From contig JAITLF010000324.1 of NCBI GenBank assembly GCA_031278025.1, positions 1 through 6,904 of the forward strand: a DNA stretch of 6,904 nt, written 5' to 3'. Made by a program: the position numbers and the translations under genes. Below, piece after piece: positions 1 to 5,770 of the stretch (position 1 is the stretch's first letter; each line of letters starts with the position of its first letter). The DNA comes from Treponema sp. GTDB taxonomy: Bacteria > Spirochaetota > Spirochaetia > Treponematales > Breznakiellaceae. The notes below the pieces were generated by a model, which was not told where the DNA came from, did no database searches, and was given only the letters and a program-made list of their open reading frames with translations.

Positions 1-1568
1 TCGTTGCCGAAGTGGGTTATGCCCTGACTGTTCTGTAAGTTGTCTATGCAGTGGAAACCTGCATTGTCCAGAACCACCACAATGATCTTCTTTCCTTCCT
101 GAACCGCCGTCAGCAGTTCTGTGTGGAGCATGGTATAGGCGCCGTCGCCTATGACGGCAACAACCTCCCGGTCGGGACAGGCAATCTTAGCTCCCAGGGC
201 GGCGGCCACCTCGTAGCCCATGCAGGAGAAGGCATATTCTATGTGATAGGCGCCGGGCGTCCTGGTCCGCCAGACCCGCTGCATGTCGCTGGGAATAGAC
301 CCGGAGCCAGAGACAACGATTGCATCTTTAGGGAGCAGGCGGTCGTTGAGTTCCCCCAGCACCCGCGCCTGGGAAAGCAGGGGCGTGCCGTCCTCCCCAG
401 GGGGGCAGTCTTCGCGGTAGAGGCGGTCAACCTCGGCCTTCCATTCGTCCCGGACATCCTGTATCTTCCCCCCCCAGCTTGAGGTATAGCCGTCAAGAAG
501 CGGGGTAAGGGCTTCCAGGGTGAGTTTAGCGTCGGCGATGATGGGTTCTCCATTCATCTTGTAGGCGTCAAAGGATGCGGCGTTGATCCCCAGGATGCGG
601 CAGGCGGGATTTTGGAAGAGCCATTTGGAACAGGTGGCAAAGTCCCCAAGACGGGTCCCCGCCGCAATGATGAGGTCCGCTTCTTTGGCGATCTTGTTCG
701 CCGCAAGACTGCCGGTGGTCCCTATGCCGGAAAGGTTGCAGGGGTTGTCCCAAAGGAGTACGCCCTTGCCTCCCTGGGTTTCGGCAAAGGGGATCTTCCC
801 GGCGGCGCAGAATTGCTCAAGGGCGCTCCCGGCGTCCGAGTACCGCACGCCGCCGCCGCAGATGACCAGGGGCTTTTTGGCCGCCTTGATCAGGGCCAAC
901 GCCCGCTCTATTTGACCCTTGGAGGGGATACGCCGTTCTACGTGGTGGATCCGCTTGGCCAGGAATTCTTCCGGGTAGTCGTAGGCTTCCCCCTGGACAT
1001 CCTGGGGCAGAGACACGGTTACCGCGCCGGTCTCCGCCGGATCCGTAAGCACCCGGAAGGCGTTGATGAAGGCGGTCATGAGCTGTTCCGGACGCTGGAC
1101 CCGGTCCCAGTAGCGGCTCACCGATCGGAAGGCGTCGCTTGCAGTGTTGGAATAATCCGCAGGGATTTCGATCTGTTGGAGCACCGGATCGGGCTGGCGG
1201 CAGGCGAAAGTATCCGAAGGCAGGAAAAGCACCGGGATGTGGTTTGCCGTGGCGGTTCCCGCAGCGGTAACCATGTTGAGGGCCCCGGGACCTATGGAAC
1301 TGCATGCCGCCATCATTTGGTGGCGGTTTTGCTGTTTTGCAAAGCCTATGGCGGCATGCCCCGCGCCCTGCTCGTTTTTGGCCTGGTAAAACCTGAGGGA
1401 CGTGTCCCCAGCGGCCAGGGCTTCCCCAAGCCCGACGACCACGCCGTGTCCAAAGATTCCAAAGACTCCATGGACGAATTTGATTTCCTTTCCGTCAACT
1501 TCGATGTACTGGTTATCCAGAAACCGGAGGGCGGCTTGACTCATGGTTAATCGCATTGTTTTTCCCAT
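1..1568 (-). CDS. iolD: IolD, 3D-(3,5/4)-trihydroxycyclohexane-1,2-dione acylhydrolase (C-terminus cut off by window edge)
   Basis: This is a thiamine diphosphate (ThDP) enzyme of the acetolactate synthase superfamily. In inositol catabolism IolD opens the ring of trihydroxycyclohexanedione to give 5-deoxy-glucuronate, the substrate of IolB, in the cytosol. I translated the minus strand directly: the frame is open from 1568 to the edge, about 522 codons. The family is usually about 620-640 residues, so roughly 100-120 are missing. Visible motifs are NEQGAGH with the ThDP-activating Glu at about residue 66, QPDPVLQQ near 125, YWDR near 153, QDVQGEAYDY at 189-198, SCMGYE, and the ThDP/Mg motif GDGAYTML (474) to LDNAGFHCI (Asn 502). 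I chose the start at 1568 (MGKTMRLTMSQ) over the in-frame ATG at 1544. It has AGGGAG eight bases upstream, and the MGK-x-x-RLT opening resembles known IolD N-termini as I remember them. It is the last visible gene of the iolG-iolB-iolD set. No frameshift was seen. Confidence 0.95.
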   Translation of the reverse strand, partial: MGKTMRLTMSQAALRFLDNQYIEVDGKEIKFVHGVFGIFGHGVVVGLGEALAAGDTSLRFYQAKNEQGAGHAAIGFAKQQNRHQMMAACSSIGPGALNMVTAAGTATANHIPVLFLPSDTFACRQPDPVLQQIEIPADYSNTASDAFRSVSRYWDRVQRPEQLMTAFINAFRVLTDPAETGAVTVSLPQDVQGEAYDYPEEFLAKRIHHVERRIPSKGQIERALALIKAAKKPLVICGGGVRYSDAGSALEQFCAAGKIPFAETQGGKGVLLWDNPCNLSGIGTTGSLAANKIAKEADLIIAAGTRLGDFATCSKWLFQNPACRILGINAASFDAYKMNGEPIIADAKLTLEALTPLLDGYTSSWGGKIQDVRDEWKAEVDRLYREDCPPGEDGTPLLSQARVLGELNDRLLPKDAIVVSGSGSIPSDMQRVWRTRTPGAYHIEYAFSCMGYEVAAALGAKIACPDREVVAVIGDGAYTMLHTELLTAVQEGKKIIVVVLDNAGFHCIDNLQNSQGITHFGN

Positions 1569-1576
1569 GCTATAAA

Positions 1577-1582
1577 CTCCCT
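1577..1582 (-). promoter_or_regulatory. Ribosome binding site that sets the iolD start
   Basis: AGGGAG on the minus strand lies 8 bases before the ATG at 1568. The later in-frame ATG at 1544 has no purine-rich site at a usable distance, so this site decides in favour of the longer N-terminus. Confidence 0.7.
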
Positions 1583-1604
1583 AAATAATATAGACTCACC
1601 TGCT

Positions 1605-1636
1605 ACTCCCCTGCGGGGGTTCCATCCCCCCGGAGT
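1605..1636 (-). other. GC-rich intercistronic hairpin between iolB and iolD
   Basis: In the 92-base gap between iolB and iolD, ACTCC (1605-1609 on the plus strand) pairs with GGAGT (1632-1636). Inside this, GGGGG (1615-1619) pairs with CCCCC (1626-1630) around a 6-base loop, with a 5-base bulge (1610-1614) on one side. No T-run follows in the minus direction, so it does not look like a full intrinsic terminator. It could protect or process the transcript and change the iolD level relative to iolGB; that role is inference. No convincing separate promoter for iolD was seen in the gap. Confidence 0.45.
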
Positions 1637-1660
1637 GGTGGTTTTGGACAGCCTCGCTTC

Positions 1661-2464
1661 TTATGGCCGCCATATCGCGTCTTCCGGTCCCATAACCCAT
1701 TTGTGGTTTTCTATAAATACCGGCGTATTGGTGGTCGGTCCGTAATGGGCCCCCTCAATATGCCGGATCACCCACAGATACCACATGGCGTACCCCGGAG
1801 CGGTTACCTGGGGATGAACCTCTCCGTCCCGAATCAGGATGGTGTCCTTATCCCGAATGATGTAGGGCGTGTCGCCGATGGCGGTAAGGCCGAATCCCTG
1901 GGACGGGAGGAAGCGGTAGTGGTAGATTTCAGGCTGCGGATGGTGATGGGGCGGATAGCTCGACCACTTGCCCGGCACCCCTATCACCTCCCCGATGACC
2001 AGGTTGGATTCCGGCCTGTTCGTATCGTCAAAGATGGTTCTGACGACCCGGGTGGAGGTTTCCCGCATGGTTCCTTTACCCCGCATCTCGCTCCGGCACT
2101 CTTCGGGAGAGTAGAGTTTAGCCTCTAACGGCTTGGGATTATTCGTGGCGCAGTAGTAGAACTCCACGCCTTCCTTTCCCGCCGTGACGCATACCCTGCA
2201 TTTGGCGGGCGCTGAAAGGCACCAAGGAGAATAATCGAAAAGGTTGGGCCGGGAAATCTCCGCTTTCCGGCCTTCCCATGCTATTTCCGCGCTTCCCCCC
2301 GAAAGGAGCCAGAGCCGCTCATCGGTTTCCGAATAACTCTCGTAGCTAGCCCCCGGCGCCAGGGAGAGTACGCCGAACTCCATGAGCATATCCGCAGTCG
2401 TCCCGATTCTGGGAACCAGGGTAGTGTAACCCTTGTTAAAGGGCGGTTTGTGATGAAACTGCAT
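1661..2464 (-). CDS. iolB: IolB, 5-deoxy-glucuronate isomerase
   Basis: IolB is a metal-dependent bicupin isomerase of the KduI/IolB family. It converts 5-deoxy-D-glucuronate, made by IolD, into 2-deoxy-5-keto-D-gluconate, the substrate of the kinase IolC. The 267-residue product is close to the roughly 270 usual for the family. Family signs are the central RGKGTMRETSTRVVRTIFD stretch (128-146), VIGEVIGVPGKWSSYPPHHH (156-175), and EIYHYRF (179-185). The likely metal ligands are His 173 and/or 175, Glu 179 and His 217 (in DGEVHPQVTAPGY). I chose the ATG at 2464 rather than the in-frame ATG at 2488. AGGAGG sits five bases before it, and the eight extra residues of the longer form would lie across the iolG stop and this ribosome binding site. 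The start is 10 bases after the iolG stop, so coupled translation is likely. The segment between PPHHH and EIYHYR is short compared with the PPHKHD...EEIYYYR form I recall from Bacillus. Confidence 0.93.
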   Translation of the reverse strand: MQFHHKPPFNKGYTTLVPRIGTTADMLMEFGVLSLAPGASYESYSETDERLWLLSGGSAEIAWEGRKAEISRPNLFDYSPWCLSAPAKCRVCVTAGKEGVEFYYCATNNPKPLEAKLYSPEECRSEMRGKGTMRETSTRVVRTIFDDTNRPESNLVIGEVIGVPGKWSSYPPHHHPQPEIYHYRFLPSQGFGLTAIGDTPYIIRDKDTILIRDGEVHPQVTAPGYAMWYLWVIRHIEGAHYGPTTNTPVFIENHKWVMGPEDAIWRP

Positions 2465-2469
2465 AGGTA

Positions 2470-2475
2470 CCTCCT
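2470..2475 (-). promoter_or_regulatory. iolB ribosome binding site touching the iolG stop codon
   Basis: Minus-strand AGGAGG, five bases before the iolB ATG at 2464, shares its first base with the iolG TGA stop (2477-2475). A ribosome terminating on iolG would sit on this site, which favours translational coupling of the two genes. Confidence 0.75.
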
Positions 2476-3512
2476 CAGGTCTCCTCATACTGAGTTCGAA
2501 TTTCTTCTATAATAATAGGACGATGCTCTTTCAGTGACTTGGCCGCCGCCAAAGCAGCGTACATGTCTTCCAGGCCGTCTTCTCCGGTTACCGCCGCCGG
2601 CTTCTTGTCCAGTACCGCGCTGGCAAAGGCAATCATCTCGTTGATAAACGCCTCCCGGTACCGTTCCAGGAAGAAGTAGAGAGGCTTTTCTCCGATAATG
2701 CCCTTTTCATTGAAAAGCTTGACCGCGTTGGGCAGGTCGTTTTCCGCCGCCGCCGCGCCTTTGGATCCAAAGACTTCCACCCGCTGATCGTACCCATACA
2801 CGGCCTTTCGGGAGTTATCAATGACTCCGATGGCGCCGTTTTCAAACTTCAGGCCGACCAGGGCGGTGTCCACGTCCCCGGCCTTGCCTATTTCGGGGTC
2901 CACCAGCACCGCGCCTGAGGAGTACACTTCGGCGATATTGCTCCCGGCCTGGAAACGGGCCATGTCAAAGTCGTGGATCATCATGTCTATGAAAATACCC
3001 CCGGAACCCGCCACGTACTCAGGCGGCGGCGGGGCGGGGTCCCGGGAGGTGATCTTGATGATCTGGACATCTCCCACCTCGCCGGCCAGGGTAAGCTCCC
3101 GGATGCGGGCGAAATTGTGGTCGAACCGGCGGTTAAAGCCGATTTGTAGGGTTACTCCCGTCTGTTTGACCGCCTCCAGAGCGGCTTTTACCTTAGGGAC
3201 GCTGAGGTCTATGGGCTTTTCGCAAAAGATATGTTTCCCCGCCCTGGCTGCGGCAATGGCCAGGTCCGCGTGGGTATCGGTAGAACTGCAAATGACCACC
3301 CCTTGTATGCCAGGATCATTCAATATAGCTTCCGGGTTCCGGGAGACGATACGCGCTCCCAGTCCTTTAGCCCAAGCCTCCTGTTCCTCAGTCAGTTTGA
3401 TATCCGCTATCCCTTCAAGCCTGGCCTGTGGGATGAACCGGGCGATATTTCCCCCATGAATTGTGCCGATACGTCCAACCCCGATAACCCCAATCCGCAG
3501 TGTTTCAGGCAT
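2475..3512 (-). CDS. iolG: IolG, inositol 2-dehydrogenase (Gfo/Idh/MocA family)
   Basis: This NAD-dependent cytosolic enzyme oxidises myo-inositol to 2-keto-myo-inositol (scyllo-inosose), the first step of the pathway. The 345-residue length matches Bacillus-type IolG. The N-terminal Rossmann fold begins RIGVIGVGRIGTIHGGNIAR (6-25). The family EKP motif (CEKPIDLSV) gives the catalytic Lys 99. GGIFIDMMIHDFDMARF (171-187) supplies Asp 176 and His 180, which correspond to the Lys-Asp-His set of characterised inositol dehydrogenases. The start at 3512 (MPETLRIG) is preferred to the in-frame ATG at 3575. It has AAAGGAGG at 3518-3525 with a five-base gap, and the longer form would begin inside the apparent operator at 3571-3584, downstream of the predicted transcript start. 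It is the first gene of the left arm. The match to true IolG, rather than another Gfo/Idh enzyme, is supported by the adjacent iolB and iolD. Confidence 0.92.
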   Translation of the reverse strand: MPETLRIGVIGVGRIGTIHGGNIARFIPQARLEGIADIKLTEEQEAWAKGLGARIVSRNPEAILNDPGIQGVVICSSTDTHADLAIAAARAGKHIFCEKPIDLSVPKVKAALEAVKQTGVTLQIGFNRRFDHNFARIRELTLAGEVGDVQIIKITSRDPAPPPPEYVAGSGGIFIDMMIHDFDMARFQAGSNIAEVYSSGAVLVDPEIGKAGDVDTALVGLKFENGAIGVIDNSRKAVYGYDQRVEVFGSKGAAAAENDLPNAVKLFNEKGIIGEKPLYFFLERYREAFINEMIAFASAVLDKKPAAVTGEDGLEDMYAALAAAKSLKEHRPIIIEEIRTQYEET

Positions 3513-3517
3513 TACAA

Positions 3518-3525
3518 CCTCCTTT
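3518..3525 (-). promoter_or_regulatory. Strong ribosome binding site that sets the iolG start
   Basis: Minus-strand AAAGGAGG five bases before the ATG at 3512. It rules out the longer in-frame reading that begins at 3575. Confidence 0.8.
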
Positions 3526-3539
3526 GAATCCGCTCTGTT

Positions 3540-3563
3540 AAAAAAAGGACACACTGTTCCTTT
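3540..3563 (-). other. Hairpin with T-tract in the iolG leader
   Basis: On the minus strand AAAGGA (3563-3558) can pair with TCCTTT (3549-3544) around an 8-base loop, and G-U pairs could extend the stem by up to three. The 3' arm runs straight into a T-tract ending at 3540. It lies between the predicted transcript start (about 3589) and the iolG ribosome binding site. It resembles a weak intrinsic terminator or attenuator, but the T's are partly used in the stem, so this is tentative. Confidence 0.3.
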
Positions 3564-3570
3564 CCCGGTC

Positions 3571-3584
3571 TGCAAACGTTTTTA
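3571..3584. promoter_or_regulatory. LacI-family-type operator O1 (left arm)
   Basis: TGCAAACGTTTTTA is an imperfect palindrome around a central CG, one half (TGCAAA) matching the ideal LacI/GalR-family pattern TGCAAACGTTTGCA. It lies just downstream of the predicted iolG transcript start, where a bound repressor would block transcription. Its reverse complement shares AAAACGTTTGCA with the second operator at 3779-3792. The repressor gene itself is not in the window. Confidence 0.7.
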
Positions 3585-3595
3585 ATAATAAACGT

Positions 3596-3624
3596 ATTCT
3601 ATTACCGCTTTATCTTTTTGTAAA
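3596..3624 (-). promoter_or_regulatory. Sigma-70-like promoter for iolG-iolB-iolD
   Basis: Minus strand: -35 TTTACA (3624-3619), 17-base spacer, -10 TAGAAT (3601-3596). Each box matches the consensus at five of six positions with ideal spacing. The predicted start is near 3589, giving a leader of about 77 bases that contains operator O1. Confidence 0.7.
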
Positions 3625-3746
3625 GGACTTTTTAGCGGATCCTAAAAAATTCAGGGATGTTTTCGTGGACAAAGTAAAATTATAATTCTTTATACGATAA
3701 GCAATTAAGAAAAAGCGTAAAAAATCAGCGAATATTAAAATTAGTG
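3625..3746. other. AT-rich spacer between the divergent promoters
   Basis: About 120 bases that are markedly richer in A and T than the flanking genes, with several A-tracts (3644-3649, 3710-3714, 3719-3724). The stretch AATATTAAAATTA (3730-3742) sits immediately upstream of the right-arm -35 box and could act as an UP element for RNA polymerase. No gene or RNA is seen. The composition would suit DNA bending between the two operators. Confidence 0.45.
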
Positions 3747-3775
3747 TTGACAAAAAAAAGAAGGGGGTAGAGAAT
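3747..3775 (+). promoter_or_regulatory. Sigma-70-like promoter for the dehydrogenase-transketolase operon
   Basis: TTGACA (3747-3752, perfect -35), 17-base spacer, GAGAAT (3770-3775, four of six matches to the -10 consensus). The predicted start is near 3782, inside operator O2. The leader would be about 116 bases long. Confidence 0.65.
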
Positions 3776-3778
3776 GTT

Positions 3779-3792
3779 AGAAAACGTTTGCA
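3779..3792. promoter_or_regulatory. LacI-family-type operator O2 (right arm)
   Basis: AGAAAACGTTTGCA is centred on CG with a perfect TTTGCA right half. It overlaps the predicted transcript start of the right arm. It is the inverted partner of O1 (shared 12-mer AAAACGTTTGCA). The centres are 208 bp apart, close to 20 helical turns. Confidence 0.7.
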
Positions 3793-3832
3793 AAAACATG
3801 CAGAAATGCGCTACAGTTCCGCGCAGGCATGC

Positions 3833-3859
3833 CATGACCGAATAGTCAGGGAGGTCATG
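3833..3859 (+). other. Leader hairpin masking a decoy start site
   Basis: CATGACC (3833-3839) pairs perfectly with GGTCATG (3853-3859) across a 13-base loop in the long leader of the right-arm operon. The 3' arm includes part of a GGGAGG (3849-3854) and the ATG at 3857. That ATG opens a seven-codon frame ending at TAG 3878-3880, just before the real ribosome binding site. The pairing is seen in the sequence. A regulatory or leader-peptide role is inference, and the ATG is only two bases from GGGAGG, which is too close for good initiation. Confidence 0.3.
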
Positions 3860-3882
3860 TTGATACCTGATGGCGAATAGAA

Positions 3883-3888
3883 GAGGAG
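3883..3888 (+). promoter_or_regulatory. Ribosome binding site that sets the second dehydrogenase start
   Basis: GAGGAG lies nine bases before ATG 3898 but only three before the in-frame GTG at 3892, so the ATG is the likelier start. Confidence 0.7.
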
Positions 3889-3897
3889 TATGTGTAC

Positions 3898-4911
3898 ATG
3901 AAAACGGTACGAATAGGATCGGTTGGGCTGGGCCGGCTGGGGCTTCAGCACGCGGTAAACATCGCGTCGCGGATACAGAACGCATCCCTGGCCGCCCTCT
4001 GTGATGTGGACGGGGCCAAGCTGAATGAAGCGGCGGACAAGCTGGGGGTCCCGCTCCGGTTTGCCGTGTTTGAGGACCTTATCGCCAGTGCGGACATTGA
4101 CGCCGTAGTTTTGGCATCCCCCTCAGGGCTTCATACCCGGCAGATTTCCGCCGCCCTGGCCGCTGGGAAACACGTCTTCTCCGAGAAACCCCTGGGGGTT
4201 ACGGTAGCCGAGTGTAAGGAAGCCGAGAAAGCGGTGGAAGCCCACCCGGACCTGGTGTTTATGCTGGGTTTTATGCGGCGCTTTGACGAATCCTATAAAT
4301 ACGCCCATGACAAGGTTGCCGCCGGCGAAATCGGGCAGCCCCTTCTTTTTCGCTCCTACAGCCAGGACCCGGAAAAGTTTATTCAGGGCGCCATCGCGTA
4401 TGCCGGACATTCAGGCGGCCAGTTCCTGGATATGGCGGTTCACGATATAGACCTGGTCCGGTGGTTTACTGGCTCAGAACCCGCGACGGTCTACGCCATA
4501 GGCGGCTGTTACGCCCATCCGGAGTTCGGCCAGCACAAAGACGGGGACAACGTTTCCTGCCTTATGAAATTCAAAAACGACTGTATGGTCTTCCTGTTCG
4601 CCGGACGTACCGCTCCCCACGGGTACAATGTAGAAACCGAAATCATCGGGACCGCTGGCATCCTGCGCATCGCCAATGTGCCTCAGAAGAACCTGGTGGA
4701 AATTCTGGACAGTCATGGGGTCAGGAAAGAATGCAGTGAGAATTTCCTGGAACGGTTTGACACCGCCTATGTAAACGAAGTTCAGGAATTTGTAAATTGT
4801 ATCATCGAAGGCCGCAAGCCGGAGATAACGGTTTATGACGGGACACGGGTATCGGAGATCGCCTATACCTGTAAATCCGCGTTTGAACAAGGAGTCCTCG
4901 TTACCTTCTAG
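3898..4911 (+). CDS. Gfo/Idh/MocA oxidoreductase, probable inositol (myo-, scyllo- or chiro-) dehydrogenase
   Basis: A 337-residue NAD(P)-dependent dehydrogenase expected in the cytosol. The Rossmann fold starts VRIGSVGLGRLGLQHAVNIA (4-23). The EKP motif SEKPLGV holds catalytic Lys 97. GGQFLDMAVHDIDLVRWF (173-190) gives Asp 178 and His 182, the same Lys-Asp-His pattern as IolG. It is clearly a different protein from the iolG product across the control region, so it probably acts on another isomer or a downstream polyol. Scyllo- or chiro-inositol are plausible substrates, but the sequence alone does not settle this. It is first in an operon with a split transketolase, whose start follows 28 bases after its stop. 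Its promoter carries the same type of operator as iolG. It could also be a sugar dehydrogenase unrelated to inositol. Family assignment is firm; substrate is inferred. Confidence 0.88.
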   Translation: MKTVRIGSVGLGRLGLQHAVNIASRIQNASLAALCDVDGAKLNEAADKLGVPLRFAVFEDLIASADIDAVVLASPSGLHTRQISAALAAGKHVFSEKPLGVTVAECKEAEKAVEAHPDLVFMLGFMRRFDESYKYAHDKVAAGEIGQPLLFRSYSQDPEKFIQGAIAYAGHSGGQFLDMAVHDIDLVRWFTGSEPATVYAIGGCYAHPEFGQHKDGDNVSCLMKFKNDCMVFLFAGRTAPHGYNVETEIIGTAGILRIANVPQKNLVEILDSHGVRKECSENFLERFDTAYVNEVQEFVNCIIEGRKPEITVYDGTRVSEIAYTCKSAFEQGVLVTF

Positions 4912-4939
4912 ACCTTTGAGAACTGAAAGGAGCTTAATT

Positions 4940-5767
4940 ATGGATAAAGACCTGCTGAACCAAGTGAAAACAAAAGCGATGGAAATACGGAAGCTGACGA
5001 TTGAAGAAATCGGGACCCTGGGGTCAGGGCATATAGGCGGGGCCATGTCGGTTGCCGATGTTCTGGCCCTCCTCTATTTCCACCGTATGAGGGTAGACCC
5101 TGCCAATCCCCGCTGGGAGGACCGGGACCAGCTTGTGGTGTCCAAAGGCCACGCCGGGCCGGCGGTGTACTCCGCCCTGGCCCTTAAAGGCTTCTTCTCT
5201 GCGGACTGGCTCAAGACGCTGAACCAGGGAGGGACCCGGCTCCCCAGCCACTGCGACAGGAACCGTACCCCCGGTGTGGACATGACCGCCGGTTCCCTGG
5301 GCCAGGGATTCTCCGCCGCGCTGGGCATAGCCTTGGGCCTCAGAATGGATCACAAAACCTGCCGGGTCTACGTCATCATCGGGGACGGCGAATCCGACGA
5401 AGGCCAAATCTGGGAAGCCGCCCTGTTTGGGGCGTCGCAAAAACTATCCAACCTTATCGCCTTTACGGACTACAACAAGCAGCAGCTTGACGGGTACACG
5501 AAGGACATCATAGACCTGGGCGACCTGGCCTCCAAGTGGGCGGCCTTCGGCTGGTTCACCCAGGAGGTAAACGGCCACGATATAGAAGCCCTGGACGGAG
5601 CGATAGAGAAGGCCCTGGCCCAGAACGACAGGCCTTCGATGATCGTGATGAACACCATCAAGGGGAAAGGATGCAGTTTTGCTGAAGGGGTAGAGAAAAA
5701 CCACAGCATGGTTTTCGATTTGGAGAAAGCCAGGGAAGCCATAGCCGTACTTGAGGTAAGGGGGTAA
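4940..5767 (+). CDS. Split transketolase, N-terminal (ThDP-binding PP domain) subunit
   Basis: A 275-residue protein matching the N-terminal half of transketolase, as found in bacteria and archaea that encode the enzyme as two chains. With the next gene product it should form the active heteromer that moves a two-carbon ketol unit between sugars. Visible motifs are SGHIGGAMS with His 31, SKGHAGPAVYSAL with His 71, DMTAGSLGQG (114-123), and the ThDP/Mg motif GDGESDEGQ (148-156) to TDYNKQQLDG (Asn 179). GHD at 212-214 and KGKGC at 241-245 are also typical. AAAGGAG (4926-4932) lies seven bases before the ATG; an in-frame upstream ATG at 4835 would overlap the preceding gene and was discarded. 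The three-base gap to the next gene indicates coupled expression. The substrate may be ordinary pentose phosphates or a ketose from the dehydrogenase route; the sequence does not tell which. Confidence 0.93.
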   Translation: MDKDLLNQVKTKAMEIRKLTIEEIGTLGSGHIGGAMSVADVLALLYFHRMRVDPANPRWEDRDQLVVSKGHAGPAVYSALALKGFFSADWLKTLNQGGTRLPSHCDRNRTPGVDMTAGSLGQGFSAALGIALGLRMDHKTCRVYVIIGDGESDEGQIWEAALFGASQKLSNLIAFTDYNKQQLDGYTKDIIDLGDLASKWAAFGWFTQEVNGHDIEALDGAIEKALAQNDRPSMIVMNTIKGKGCSFAEGVEKNHSMVFDLEKAREAIAVLEVRG

Positions 5768-5770
5768 ACC

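Noticed and set aside
612..1550. A 312-codon plus-strand open frame opposite iolD
   Set aside because: It is an antisense shadow of iolD: the minus-strand reading has full IolD motifs, while this one shows no recognisable domain and no ribosome binding site.
2465..2488. Longer IolB N-terminus starting at 2488
   Set aside because: It would begin inside iolG and include the strong ribosome binding site; the ATG at 2464 has ideal spacing.
3658..3686. Additional plus-strand promoter with TATAAT at 3681-3686
   Set aside because: No acceptable -35 box at 16-18 bases, and a better promoter lies at 3747-3775.
3725..3985. An 86-codon minus-strand frame across the control region
   Set aside because: It would cover the promoter, operator and start of the right arm, and shows no family motif; its coding-like part is antisense to the dehydrogenase.
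4474..5046. A 190-codon minus-strand frame opposite the dehydrogenase and transketolase genes
   Set aside because: It spans two well-supported genes and their junction, and its translation has no family motif.
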